From contig NZ_LWAF01000002.1 of assembly GCF_001719065.1 (NCBI RefSeq), positions 186,001-250,000 on the forward strand: a stretch of DNA of 64,000 bases, in the 5' to 3' direction. A program made the position numbers and the translations under genes. The notes beneath the pieces are model-generated. The model was not told the origin of the DNA. It did no database searches and was given only the letters and a program-made list of their open reading frames with translations. The DNA is from Fervidobacterium thailandense (GTDB lineage Bacteria; Thermotogota; Thermotogae; Thermotogales; Fervidobacteriaceae). Positions 43,289 to 52,332 of this stretch are shown piece after piece (position 1 is the stretch's first letter; every line of letters begins with the position of its first letter).

Positions 43289-45124
43289 GTGGCGTTGACT
43301 ACGAATACTATCCTTATCTGTGCCGGTGGTGGCTGTATATCCGCTGGTGAGGAGAGCGTAAAGCAAGCGTTCGAGAGAAAATTGAAAGAGTTCGGTCTTG
43401 ATACGGTTGTAAAAGTCGTTGAAACCGGTTGTATGGGGGCGTGTAGTCTCGGCCCGCTCGCGGTCATCTACCCAGACGGTGTATATTACCAGAAGCTGAC
43501 ACCGAAGGCAGCGGAGAAGATCGTCGAGGAACACATTCTCAAGGGAAGGGTAGTTCCAGAGTTCCTCTTTGAGGGCGAAAAAGAAAAACTCACGATAAAG
43601 GAAAAACCACGCGGAGCGGAGGAAATTCCGTTCTTCGCGCGTCAGGTGAAGATCGCCTTGAGAAACGTCGGAGTCATCGACCCGATGAGCATAGAGGAGT
43701 ACATCGCACGCGATGGATACTTCGCACTCCACAAGGCACTCACCCAGATGACACCGGAGGAAGTGATAAAGGAAATCAAGGATAGTGGCCTGAGAGGTCG
43801 TGGTGGTGCCGGATTTCCAACCGGTTTGAAATGGGAACTGGCAAGGCAACAACAATCGGACATAAAGTACATGATCTGTAACGCCGACGAAGGTGACCCT
43901 GGTGCGTTCATGGATCGCTCGATCCTTGAGGGCGACCCGCACTCGATCGTTGAGGCAATGACGATAGCCGGGTACGCGATCGGTGCAAAACAAGGTTTCG
44001 TCTACGTGAGGGCGGAATACCCGCTTGCCATCGAGAGGTTGCAAAAGGCCATCGAGGATGCTCACGCGTATGGATTCCTCGGAGAGAACATCTTTGGTAC
44101 GGACTTCTCGTTCGATATCGAAATTCGAATCGGTGCCGGTGCGTTCGTGTGTGGTGAGGAGACCGCACTCATGCACTCCATCGAAGGCAAACGCGGACAA
44201 CCGAGAGTCAAGCCACCGTTCCCAGTTCAAAGAGGACTCTGGGGTAAACCGACGGTGATAAACAACGTTGAGACACTTGCTCTTGTTCCGCCCATTATCC
44301 TGCGTGGTGCAAGCTGGTTCCGCCAGTTCGGAACGGAGAAATCACCGGGTACGAAGGTCTTCGCACTCGCCGGTAAGATAAAGAACACCGGTCTTGTTGA
44401 GGTACCGATGGGTATCACTCTGCGAGAGCTTTTGTACGAAATCGGCGGTGGTCACCCACAGGGTAAGCAGATAAAGGCCGTCCAAACGGGAGGTCCAAGC
44501 GGAGGAGTCATTCCTGCCGAGTACTTCGATACACCGGTTGATTACGAATCGCTCGGCAAACTTGGTGCGATCATGGGTTCCGGTGGAATGATCGTGCTCG
44601 ACGAGGATGACTGTATGGTGGACGTTGCTAAGTTCTTCTTGGAATTCACCGTCGATGAATCTTGCGGAAAATGTACCCCTTGCCGCGAAGGTACGAAGGT
44701 CATGTACGATATCCTCGACAAGATCACCAAAGGCGAAGGCACGATGGAAGATATCGAAAAACTCGAAAAGCTCGCACTCGTTATTAAGGATTCATCACTC
44801 TGTGGACTCGGTCAAACCGCTCCAAACCCGGTGCTTTCAACACTCAAGTACTACCGTCATGAGTACGAGGCACACGTGAGGGATGGTGTATGTCCGGCGA
44901 AACGTTGTAAAGCGTTCATCAGCTACGTCATCAACCCGGAAAAATGTGTCGGCTGTACAGCATGTGCCAGAGTATGTCCGACCAACGCGATCCGCGGTGA
45001 AGTTAGGAAGGTACACGAAATCGAACAAGATGCGTGTGTAAGGTGCGGTAGCTGTATCGAGGTCTGTAGGTTCGGTGCAATAAGTAAAGTAACACCCGCT
45101 GTGAGTTCGGCGGTTGCAAGGTAA
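43289..45124 (+). CDS. hydB: NADH-oxidising flavoprotein subunit of [FeFe]-hydrogenase type (HydB)
   Basis: 611 residues. Thioredoxin-like [2Fe-2S] N-domain (four Cys: ICAGGGC, GCMGAC). NuoF core with FMN/NADH sites (LRGRGGAGFPTGLKW, NADEGDPGAFMDR, GAGAFVCGEETAL), [4Fe-4S] site ESCGKCTPCREGT...SLCGLGQ, and C-terminal two-[4Fe-4S] ferredoxin (CVGCTACARVCP, CVRCGSCIEVC). This is the full layout of the electron-bifurcating hydrogenase subunit of Thermotoga. GTG at 43289, eight bases after AAGGAGG. No hydA follows. Confidence 0.92.
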   Translation: MALTTNTILICAGGGCISAGEESVKQAFERKLKEFGLDTVVKVVETGCMGACSLGPLAVIYPDGVYYQKLTPKAAEKIVEEHILKGRVVPEFLFEGEKEKLTIKEKPRGAEEIPFFARQVKIALRNVGVIDPMSIEEYIARDGYFALHKALTQMTPEEVIKEIKDSGLRGRGGAGFPTGLKWELARQQQSDIKYMICNADEGDPGAFMDRSILEGDPHSIVEAMTIAGYAIGAKQGFVYVRAEYPLAIERLQKAIEDAHAYGFLGENIFGTDFSFDIEIRIGAGAFVCGEETALMHSIEGKRGQPRVKPPFPVQRGLWGKPTVINNVETLALVPPIILRGASWFRQFGTEKSPGTKVFALAGKIKNTGLVEVPMGITLRELLYEIGGGHPQGKQIKAVQTGGPSGGVIPAEYFDTPVDYESLGKLGAIMGSGGMIVLDEDDCMVDVAKFFLEFTVDESCGKCTPCREGTKVMYDILDKITKGEGTMEDIEKLEKLALVIKDSSLCGLGQTAPNPVLSTLKYYRHEYEAHVRDGVCPAKRCKAFISYVINPEKCVGCTACARVCPTNAIRGEVRKVHEIEQDACVRCGSCIEVCRFGAISKVTPAVSSAVAR

Positions 45125-45134
45125 GAAAATCAGG

Positions 45135-45181
45135 GGCTTGTGGTCATGAAAGCAAAGCGTGGCCACAAGCCTTTATTCTTT
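45135..45181 (+). terminator. Terminator after hydB
   Basis: Stem of 14 pairs incl. wobbles (45135-45148 with 45158-45171, GGCTTGTGG...CCACAAGCC), then TTTATTCTTT. It separates hydCDB from the second NuoEF pair; no new promoter is evident, so partial readthrough is possible. Confidence 0.75.
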
Positions 45182-45216
45182 AAGCTCAAAGATTCTCTTT
45201 TTAGGGGGGAAGGTGT

Positions 45217-45711
45217 GTGGACCGAGCAAAGATAAAGGAACTCATAGAAGAGCTCAGGAAAGAACAACTCGAAGAGGGCGACATACTGATTTACCTACTC
45301 CATCGTATCCAGGACCACTATCAGAGTCATTACATCCCTCCAGAAGTCGGTGAAATGGTGGCCGAGGAGCTGAACATTCCCGCCTCAAAGGTGTACGAAG
45401 TGCTCACGTTCTACACGATGTTCTCCACAAAGCCGCGCGGAAAGTACATCATCAGGGTATGCACGAGCTTACCTTGCCACGTCCCGGGTGGTAAGGAGAT
45501 CGTCGAGTTTTTGAAAAATGAGCTGAAGGTGGACTTCGGCGGTACAACCTCAGACGGTCTCTTCACACTCGAAGAAACAGGTTGCCTCGGATTGTGCGGT
45601 GTAGCACCGGTTGTGATGATCAACGACCAGTACTACGGTGACCTCACCGTCGAGAAAATGAAGGAAATAATCGAGGGACTTAGAAAACTCGAGGGCGGTG
45701 ATGGAAGATGA
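45217..45711 (+). CDS. NuoE-like [2Fe-2S] subunit, second copy
   Basis: 164 residues, paralogue of HydC. Helical N-domain (LIYLLHRIQDHYQSHYIPPEV, IPASKVYEVLTFYTMFSTKPRGKY) and [2Fe-2S] domain with all four Cys (CTSLPC, GCLGLC). Forms a dimer with the following NuoF-like protein. GTG at 45217 behind AGGGGGGAAGG. Overlaps the next gene by four bases. The redox partner beyond NADH is unknown. Confidence 0.9.
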   Translation: MDRAKIKELIEELRKEQLEEGDILIYLLHRIQDHYQSHYIPPEVGEMVAEELNIPASKVYEVLTFYTMFSTKPRGKYIIRVCTSLPCHVPGGKEIVEFLKNELKVDFGGTTSDGLFTLEETGCLGLCGVAPVVMINDQYYGDLTVEKMKEIIEGLRKLEGGDGR

Positions 45712-47321
45712 CACCCATTACGGTGCTGATTTCCGTTGATAGCAACAGTATCTTACTCGGTGCCAGGGAATTTTCCAATTACATGAAGGAGCTCATAAAG
45801 GAGTTCAACCTCGATTCGATAGTCACGGTCCTCGAAACGGTCTCACTCGGCTCTTACAATGGCGTGATCATCCACATCCTTCCAGACGATGTCTACTACT
45901 CCGTCAGGAGCAAGGATCAGGTCCGCAAGATCGTTGAAGAGCATCTACTAAAGGGTAGGCAAGTTTGGGACCTGACGGTTGACAAGAACCTAATCAAACC
46001 AGCTGAGAAGTTCGAAGTCAAAGAGGTACGCATCGTCACAAGAAACATCGGCGTTATCGATCCACGAAATATCGAAGAATACATCGCACGTGATGGATAC
46101 TTTGCGCTGAGCAAAGCCCTTCAGATGAAACCAGAAGAAGTCATCGAGGAAATTAAAAAGAGTGGTCTACGTGGCCGCGGTGGCGCTGGTTTTCCAACAG
46201 GACTCAAGTGGGAATTCACCGCTAAAGCAAAAGCGGACCAAAAGTACATCGTTTGCAACGCGGACGAGGGCGAACCTGGTACGTTCAAAGATAGGTTAAT
46301 AATGGAAGGCGATCCGCACACGGTTATTGAGGGCATGATCATAGCCGGTTACGCCGTCGGTGCCACGAAGGGGTACATTTACATTCGTGGAGAGTACTAC
46401 AATTCCGTTGAAAACCTGAGAAAGGCCATCCAGGATGCCTACGAGTACGGATTCCTCGGTGAAAACATCCTCGGTAGCGGCTTCAACTTTGATCTCACGG
46501 TCAGGCTTGGTGCGGGTGCTTACATTTGCGGTGAGGAAACCGCACTTCTGGAATCGATAGAAGGTAAGTCCGGACGGCCACGTCTTAAGCCACCGTACCC
46601 ACCACAAGTAGGTCTGTTCGGAAAACCGACTGTGATAAACAACGTTGAGACGATAGCCAACGTGCCGCAGATCATACTCAACGGTGCAGACTGGTACAGA
46701 AGCATAGGGACCCCCAATTCACCCGGAACGAAGGTCTTCTGCCTTGTGGGTGACGTGAACAGGCGTGGTATGGTTGAGCTACCGATGGGTGTCACCGTTA
46801 GACAGGTACTCTACGGCTTCGGCGGTGGAGTGCGCGGTGGAAGGGAATTGAAGATGGTTCAGACCGGCGGACTGGCTGGCACATTCATCGGATTGGATAA
46901 GCTCGATACACCACTGGATTATGATTCGATGAAGAACTATGGCGTGAGTCTTGGATCAGGAGTTATTTTGGCCATCGACGATTCTCATTGCGTTGTAGAT
47001 ATCGCATTGAACGTGATGGAATTCTTCAGGCACGAATCGTGCGGTAAGTGTACACCGTGCAGGGAAGGAACAAGGCTCGCTTGTGAGATACTTGAGCGGA
47101 TGACGAAATTCGAGGGAACGGCGGAAGACCTCGATTACTTGCGCAAGATTGCCGAAGTTACGGCGGATACATCGTTCTGCGGACTTGGGCAGAGCATAAA
47201 CGTACCACTCCTTTCGTTGATAGACAACTTCCGCGAAGAGTTCCTCGAACACGTCGAAAAAACTTGCCGTGCGAACGTTTGCAAAGCTGTTCCTAAAAAA
47301 CCAAAAGTCCAGACAAAATGA
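45708..47321 (+). CDS. NuoF-like NADH dehydrogenase subunit with cysteine-free thioredoxin-like N-domain
   Basis: 537 residues, paralogue of HydB. The core keeps FMN/NADH motifs (LRGRGGAGFPTGLKW, NADEGEPGTFKDR, GAGAYICGEETAL) and the [4Fe-4S] site (ESCGKCTPCREGT, FCGLGQ). The N-terminal ~90 residues align with HydB's thioredoxin-like domain, but each cluster Cys is lost (ISVDSNSILLG and TVSLGSYNG replace the ICAGGGC and TGCMGAC stretches). The C-terminal ferredoxin is also absent; the chain stops just after CRANVCKA. So one flavin, one [4Fe-4S], and the partner's [2Fe-2S] remain. Start coupled to the NuoE-like gene. Confidence 0.9.
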   Translation: MTPITVLISVDSNSILLGAREFSNYMKELIKEFNLDSIVTVLETVSLGSYNGVIIHILPDDVYYSVRSKDQVRKIVEEHLLKGRQVWDLTVDKNLIKPAEKFEVKEVRIVTRNIGVIDPRNIEEYIARDGYFALSKALQMKPEEVIEEIKKSGLRGRGGAGFPTGLKWEFTAKAKADQKYIVCNADEGEPGTFKDRLIMEGDPHTVIEGMIIAGYAVGATKGYIYIRGEYYNSVENLRKAIQDAYEYGFLGENILGSGFNFDLTVRLGAGAYICGEETALLESIEGKSGRPRLKPPYPPQVGLFGKPTVINNVETIANVPQIILNGADWYRSIGTPNSPGTKVFCLVGDVNRRGMVELPMGVTVRQVLYGFGGGVRGGRELKMVQTGGLAGTFIGLDKLDTPLDYDSMKNYGVSLGSGVILAIDDSHCVVDIALNVMEFFRHESCGKCTPCREGTRLACEILERMTKFEGTAEDLDYLRKIAEVTADTSFCGLGQSINVPLLSLIDNFREEFLEHVEKTCRANVCKAVPKKPKVQTK

Positions 47322-47335
47322 ACTTGATGAACTTG

Positions 47336-47370
47336 AAAAAAGCTGGCCACTTGGCCAGCTTTTTTGTTTT
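47336..47370. terminator. Bidirectional terminator
   Basis: 10-bp stem (47340-47349 with 47352-47361, AAGCTGGCCA/TGGCCAGCTT) with T-run on the plus strand and A-run (T-run on minus) before it. Serves the NuoEF pair and the convergent glycosyltransferase. Confidence 0.85.
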
Positions 47371-48561
47371 TTATCGAGAATTCGTAATCAACTCCAATTC
47401 GCTCTTTACGATACTCTCCCAGGTGAAATTCTTAGCACGTTGAATCAGCATCTTGCCATCGTAACCTTCGGATAGAAATTTCACAACTCTTTGCGCAAAT
47501 CTTTTTTTGAAATCCGGACCATCCTCAACAACGTATTCTGGGAATCCAACCGCTTCCGGAATGCCCCCCTTGTCACTGCCAACAACAGTCGTACCACAAG
47601 CTTGAGCTTCCAAAATAACACACGGCCATCCTTCGTTCCTGCTCGGAAGCACCATCACATCCATCGCGTTCATGTAAAGTGCCACGTCCGTCTGCGGAAT
47701 GTTCCCCGTGAATATAACATCCACATCGCCGAGTTGCTCTTCCAAGCGTTTCCGCAACGTTCCATCACCGACGATTATAAAGAGCGTGTTCGGAAGTTCC
47801 CTCAGGATAAATCTGAATATTTCAGGTAACCTGTCGGCACCTTTTACTTCTTTCAGATTGCCTACAAAACCTACGTATTTCCATCCATCCCTGAAGATGC
47901 CAAGTTTTTTCCTTATTTCGACCTTGTCAATCGGATGAAAAATTTCCGGATCATAGCCGTTGGGGACCACCGCCGCGTTTTGACCGGAATACCCAAGACG
48001 TGTTGCTTGTTCCTTCAACGCGTTACTGACGAACAACGCACGTCGGGCATTTTCCAAGACGTTTAAATAAGTCCCGAGCAATCTGGGATGTCTCATCTGG
48101 TAATTCACATCGCTTCCGTGCAAAAAAACGAAGTAGTCCTTCCCCGTCATACGGTGCAGATGCAACGCCACCAAACCCGCCGGTACGGGTAGGTACATCC
48201 CGTGTGCCAAAATGACGTCGAAATCCTCACCAACGCTGGAAAGGATCTCACCAGCAACTTGGCGAGCCCAGCGCTCAACGAATGTGGTATTCCCGCGCTT
48301 GTGGGAAAGGACCTCCGACAATCCTCTTCTCGTGTATACATATTCGAACTCAATTCCTTGAAAATCTTCAAGGGGAACGAGTGGGGACTTTTTTAACAGG
48401 CGTTTAAGTGCAAGTAGAAGCGGGGATTCCCGAAAGGCCAATCCGTAAACACGATAACTTACACCGAGTTTCTTGTACTCGATCAACCTTCTGACCACGA
48501 ATATCCCACGTGAGGGATTAGACTTGTAGGGAAAAAAGTTCGTCACGAAGAGTAACCTCAC
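47371..48561 (-). CDS. Glycosyltransferase family 4 protein
   Basis: 396 residues, GT-B fold. N-domain VTNFFPYKSNPSRGIFVVRRL and HGMYLPVPAGL; C-domain YVGFVGNLKEVKGADRLPEIF, FIIVGDGTLRKRLEEQL, and the donor-site motif PSRNEGWPCVILEAQACGTTVVGSDKGGIPE. Uses nucleotide sugars to extend a cell-surface glycan; sugar unknown. GTG at 48561 nine bases after GGGAG. Downstream partner of a CsaB-like gene, so envelope polysaccharide synthesis is likely. Confidence 0.88.
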   Translation of the reverse strand: MRLLFVTNFFPYKSNPSRGIFVVRRLIEYKKLGVSYRVYGLAFRESPLLLALKRLLKKSPLVPLEDFQGIEFEYVYTRRGLSEVLSHKRGNTTFVERWARQVAGEILSSVGEDFDVILAHGMYLPVPAGLVALHLHRMTGKDYFVFLHGSDVNYQMRHPRLLGTYLNVLENARRALFVSNALKEQATRLGYSGQNAAVVPNGYDPEIFHPIDKVEIRKKLGIFRDGWKYVGFVGNLKEVKGADRLPEIFRFILRELPNTLFIIVGDGTLRKRLEEQLGDVDVIFTGNIPQTDVALYMNAMDVMVLPSRNEGWPCVILEAQACGTTVVGSDKGGIPEAVGFPEYVVEDGPDFKKRFAQRVVKFLSEGYDGKMLIQRAKNFTWESIVKSELELITNSR

Positions 48562-48593
48562 GAGCGCCAACTCCCAAGATTCTTCTCCGGTTA

Positions 48594-49565
48594 TCACTTC
48601 TTCAACCTCAGCATCAGACGGTAAAGTTGTTTGAAGGAATCCTCCACTTCTTTGTCCATCTCGTCGCGAAGGTAGAGCGGTTCGCGTTTTATCCGTTCGA
48701 TGCGTTCCTCAACTTCCCAAACTTCTTTAGCGAAGAAATCCCTTCTCTTCGTGTACTTCCTGAAGAACCTCTGTGCTTTTGAATTCTCCAAAGAAACGAA
48801 CGGCACACCGTAGTAACTTGCCACCACCGTGGGATGAAATCTTTCGGAGATTATCAACTCACCGGATATTATCTTCTTCAGCGACTCGATGGCGTCGTGC
48901 GTTTCTTCGAACAGGTCCGCACCTATATTCGCCGCTATAGCTTTTGCAACTGGAATATCGGTATCTTGACTTGGACAAACCAGAACTTTACCGAATTTAC
49001 GCCCGAAAATCGTGTAATCGCGAATACGTTCACTGTTTCTCGGTACAATGACCAAGTCGTACTTCTTCTCCGGCACCAGTTCCAGCTTGCGCAATATCCT
49101 CACCGAAGGATCGGCAGAGAGAACGGTGTTACCATTTAACTGTTTAGCGTACCTGAACGAGACGACATCCCTGGCGAAGAGGTAAACATCTGGTTTCCTA
49201 ATAAGTCTCCTTAAGATGAACCTACTGATCCACCTCTTCGTCGGTCCAAGGCTGTTACCGAATAGTATAACCGGCTTGCGCATCATACCCGCAAGCTCGA
49301 TAACGGAAGCGTAGTAGAGAAAGCTTCTAAGACTTGTAACATCTTGCAGTAGTCCTCCACCGCCGTAAATGAGCATATCGCACTCGTACAGCGCACCCAT
49401 GACTTGGAAAAGGTTGAACCTGGAGATAGTATCGTTACTCCGCCTCTTTGGTAGCGCTGTGATGTACTGGATTTGAAACTTTTGGAAGAAATCCTCGAGT
49501 GCAAGCCGCATCAACTCGTCACCGAAGTTACCATAACCGTAGTATCCGAGCAACAAGACTTTCAA
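48594..49565 (-). CDS. csaB: Polysaccharide pyruvyl transferase (CsaB-like)
   Basis: 323 residues. LLLGYYGYGNFGDELMRLAL, YGGGGLLQD, ILFGNSLGP, SADPSVRIL and SERFHPTVVASYYGVPFV are motifs of the CsaB family, which adds ketal pyruvate to surface polysaccharide; in S-layer bacteria pyruvylated glycan binds SLH domains. Thermotogales toga proteins include SLH-domain anchors, so the link is logical but not shown. TTG at 49565 with AAGGAG eleven bases upstream. Confidence 0.88.
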   Translation of the reverse strand: MKVLLLGYYGYGNFGDELMRLALEDFFQKFQIQYITALPKRRSNDTISRFNLFQVMGALYECDMLIYGGGGLLQDVTSLRSFLYYASVIELAGMMRKPVILFGNSLGPTKRWISRFILRRLIRKPDVYLFARDVVSFRYAKQLNGNTVLSADPSVRILRKLELVPEKKYDLVIVPRNSERIRDYTIFGRKFGKVLVCPSQDTDIPVAKAIAANIGADLFEETHDAIESLKKIISGELIISERFHPTVVASYYGVPFVSLENSKAQRFFRKYTKRRDFFAKEVWEVEERIERIKREPLYLRDEMDKEVEDSFKQLYRLMLRLKK

Positions 49566-49651
49566 GGAATATCGGACTCCTTCAAAGAAAATTTTATGTG
49601 AAGCAACTACCTAACTACCGACCACCAACAAAGGTATGAGGGGATAGTGTC

Positions 49652-50389
49652 ATGGTACGAAAGATTACCGATTTTGTGTACGTCATAGAGCACGAAGAGG
49701 CCGCCAACAATGTGATCATAATCGGAAAGAGTGGGGCCATCTTGGTGGACACGTCACTCTTTCCGGAAAAAGCACGTTCAATAGCAAAGTTCGTCAGAGA
49801 ACTTACGGCAAAGCCGATCACGCTTGTTATGAACACACACTATCATCCGGACCACACGCTCGGTAACATCGCGTTCGATTGCCCGATAGTGGCACATTCA
49901 CTCACAAGGAGCAGCATGTCTTTGTTCGACGGAGAGTACCTACGTTCCTTAGGTATAGAGATAACGTCCGTGAAACTACCCGATATTATCTTCGACGATA
50001 AGTTCGAATACGAAGACGGAATCAAGATAGAATTTTACCACGGTCCCGGTCATACACCGGACTCGTCGTACGTTTACTTACCGAGCGAAGGTGTGCTGAT
50101 TGCCGGGGACACGATTGTCAACAGGATGCACCCGGAAATCGTTTCGGACAGCAACCTTAACCTGTGGATAAAGACTCTCCAATCCTTACCGAAAGTAAAA
50201 CACGTCATACCCGGCCACGGACCAGCCGAGGATCATTCTTGCATCGAGCACATGGTAGATTACCTTGAAACGATAAAGAGGCTCCTATCCGGTGAAATCG
50301 GTGTGAACGACCTGGAAAAAAGTAAAAACTTCTCCGAAAGAACGCACCCGGAATTACTCAACTGGAGTATCAAAAACCTGATCAGCTAA
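49652..50389 (+). CDS. Metallo-beta-lactamase-fold hydrolase
   Basis: 245 residues. NTHYHPDHTLGN gives metal site H63-H65-D67-H68; further ligands are in HGPGHTPDSSYVY, LIAGDTIV and VIPGHGPAEDH. The class covers lactonases, glyoxalase-II-like thioesterases and lactamase-like proteins. The HYHPDHTLGN stretch is common in the cyclase/MBL group. Substrate unknown. GAGGGG precedes the ATG; single gene between divergent and convergent neighbours. Confidence 0.85.
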   Translation: MVRKITDFVYVIEHEEAANNVIIIGKSGAILVDTSLFPEKARSIAKFVRELTAKPITLVMNTHYHPDHTLGNIAFDCPIVAHSLTRSSMSLFDGEYLRSLGIEITSVKLPDIIFDDKFEYEDGIKIEFYHGPGHTPDSSYVYLPSEGVLIAGDTIVNRMHPEIVSDSNLNLWIKTLQSLPKVKHVIPGHGPAEDHSCIEHMVDYLETIKRLLSGEIGVNDLEKSKNFSERTHPELLNWSIKNLIS

Positions 50390-50427
50390 CTGAACACCGT
50401 TCTGTTCGATAATAAATCACACGGTGC

Positions 50428-50892
50428 CTATTCGCACAGGAGTTTCTGAACGTAATTTTCTTGCTTTTCAAACATCTCCTTTGCATTCACATCTCCGTAT
50501 TCGTGGTCGTACCCGGCCATGTGGAGAATCGAATGCACGAGTACGGTTATCATTTCGTGTTCGGTAGAATTCCCGAATTCGCGAGCGTTCTCCTCTACCA
50601 CCGAAGGACAAACGTACGATTCCGCGTAAATTTCCCGCTGACCTTCTTCAAGTTCGACAGGTAACTCCGGTTCAAATTCCGAATCCTCGGTACCGTACAC
50701 GAATGTTAGCACGTCGGTGGGGCCTTCCTTGCCCCGAAATTTTGCGTTCATCTCCGAGATCTCGTCTTGACCAACGAAGACGAACTGAACAACCACATCA
50801 CCAATTTCTGCACGGACAATTTCATCCAACTTCTCCTTGAATTTATCAATTAACTGCACAAATTCTTCTGGAACGTTTTGAAAGAGGATCAC
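50428..50892 (-). CDS. ybeY: Endoribonuclease / rRNA maturation factor YbeY
   Basis: 154 residues. Zinc motif HSILHMAGYDHE (HxxxHxxxxxH) and GPTDVLTFVYG are diagnostic. Acts in 16S rRNA 3'-end processing and ribosome quality control. GTG at 50892 eight bases after AAGGGAG. In the conserved order phoH-HD protein-ybeY. Confidence 0.93.
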   Translation of the reverse strand: MILFQNVPEEFVQLIDKFKEKLDEIVRAEIGDVVVQFVFVGQDEISEMNAKFRGKEGPTDVLTFVYGTEDSEFEPELPVELEEGQREIYAESYVCPSVVEENAREFGNSTEHEMITVLVHSILHMAGYDHEYGDVNAKEMFEKQENYVQKLLCE

Positions 50893-50946
50893 AGCTGACA
50901 CTCCCTTTTCCTACTTCTCTCATGTACTTTAGAACTTCAGTTACAT

Positions 50947-52332
50947 TCAGCTGATAACCTCGATCTTTTCGTCGATCACCGGATACTCTATTCGCTGCTT
51001 GGACAGATTTTCGAACACCTCGACGAAACTTTCCGATATTGTCCGAAGATCGGAGACGGTCAGACCCGTCTCCACGAGCTCACCCTCTTCGTACAACTCG
51101 ATAACCGTCTTCTCTACAACCCTCCTGATTTGTTCTATCGACGGCTGAACTAAGCTCTTGGTCGTTGCCTCGACAACGTCCGCCAGCATCAGAATTCCCA
51201 TCTCCTTACTCTTGGGCCTGGGACCGCGGTACCTGAAATCGTCGATGTTGGTCCTCGGATCCATCTCGAGGGCCTTCAGATAAAAGTACCGCTGGACACG
51301 TGTACCGTGGTGCTGTGGTATGGCCATCTCGATCTGGATCGGTAACCTGTACTTGCGCACCATATCCACACCGTCGGTGATGTGCTTTAACAAAATCTCC
51401 TTGCTTACTTCTGGGGAAATTTTATCGTGTGGATTTTCGTTTTTATCCTTGAGATTCTCGATGAAAAACTCAGGATTTCTCATCTTACCAACATCGTGGT
51501 AATACGCGCACGCGCGAACGAGGATAGCGTTCGCACCGATTCGTTCGGCCGCGTATTCGGCCAACTCAGCCACCCTCAGGGAATGGTAGTACGTACCTGG
51601 AGCGTGTATGGAGAGTGACTTGAGCAGAGGATGGTTAATGGTACAGATTTCAAGTAACCCGATGTTGGAGTACACGCGCGTGGAAAGCTCGATGTACGGA
51701 AGTATGCCAACAACCGCAATAGCCGAGAAGAGGGGATTGAGGAAGATTACAACGTAATCCTTCATCGACAAATAAAAATGTCTGACAGGCTCTTGGAGTA
51801 GTACCATGATAAGACCAATGAAACCCGTGACCAAACCGGCCTTCGCAACTTGGATCCTACTTCTAACGTTCTTCAACATCAACGTCGCCACGAAAACTTG
51901 TGGGAAGAGCTGAAGAAACATGAAGAAATCCCTGTGGTGGAACGCGGTTGAAAGTGCCATGATTAGCCCGGCACTCGCACCGAATTCGTAGTCTATTAGC
52001 AGTGTCACGAGCATCGGAACCACTATGATGGGAATGAACGAAATTCCGTAGGTCTTGTAAACTATCGTGTTCACGATACTTCCAACGAGGAACGTACCGT
52101 AAAAGAGGAGACGGTAGCGAACGTTGAGGTTGATAACGTTCGAGTTCCTGATGAAATGTTCGATGATTCCGTACCAAATGACAAGTATCAGAATGAACTC
52201 GTTCACGAACGTGAGTGCGTTGATGTCGTAAAGATTGTTTGCCACGCTGATGATGAGCGAAATTATTATCCCATCGTACAAGAACTGTTCGTTAAGAACG
52301 AATTCATTCCTCTTCTGTCCAAGTGGACTCAT
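50947..52332 (-). CDS. 7TM-HD phosphohydrolase, PgpH-like without extracellular domain
   Basis: 461 residues. The first ~225 residues hold seven to eight membrane helices; the C-terminal HD domain has [26 protein letters not shown] (HD) and IPQHHGT. This matches the cyclic-di-AMP phosphodiesterase PgpH. The large extracellular 7TMR-HDED domain that precedes the helices in PgpH is missing; the protein starts directly with the first membrane segment. ATG at 52332 after GAGGAG. The gene order phoH-pgpH-ybeY is conserved in bacteria. c-di-AMP as substrate is inference. Confidence 0.85.
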   Translation of the reverse strand: MSPLGQKRNEFVLNEQFLYDGIIISLIISVANNLYDINALTFVNEFILILVIWYGIIEHFIRNSNVINLNVRYRLLFYGTFLVGSIVNTIVYKTYGISFIPIIVVPMLVTLLIDYEFGASAGLIMALSTAFHHRDFFMFLQLFPQVFVATLMLKNVRSRIQVAKAGLVTGFIGLIMVLLQEPVRHFYLSMKDYVVIFLNPLFSAIAVVGILPYIELSTRVYSNIGLLEICTINHPLLKSLSIHAPGTYYHSLRVAELAEYAAERIGANAILVRACAYYHDVGKMRNPEFFIENLKDKNENPHDKISPEVSKEILLKHITDGVDMVRKYRLPIQIEMAIPQHHGTRVQRYFYLKALEMDPRTNIDDFRYRGPRPKSKEMGILMLADVVEATTKSLVQPSIEQIRRVVEKTVIELYEEGELVETGLTVSDLRTISESFVEVFENLSKQRIEYPVIDEKIEVIS

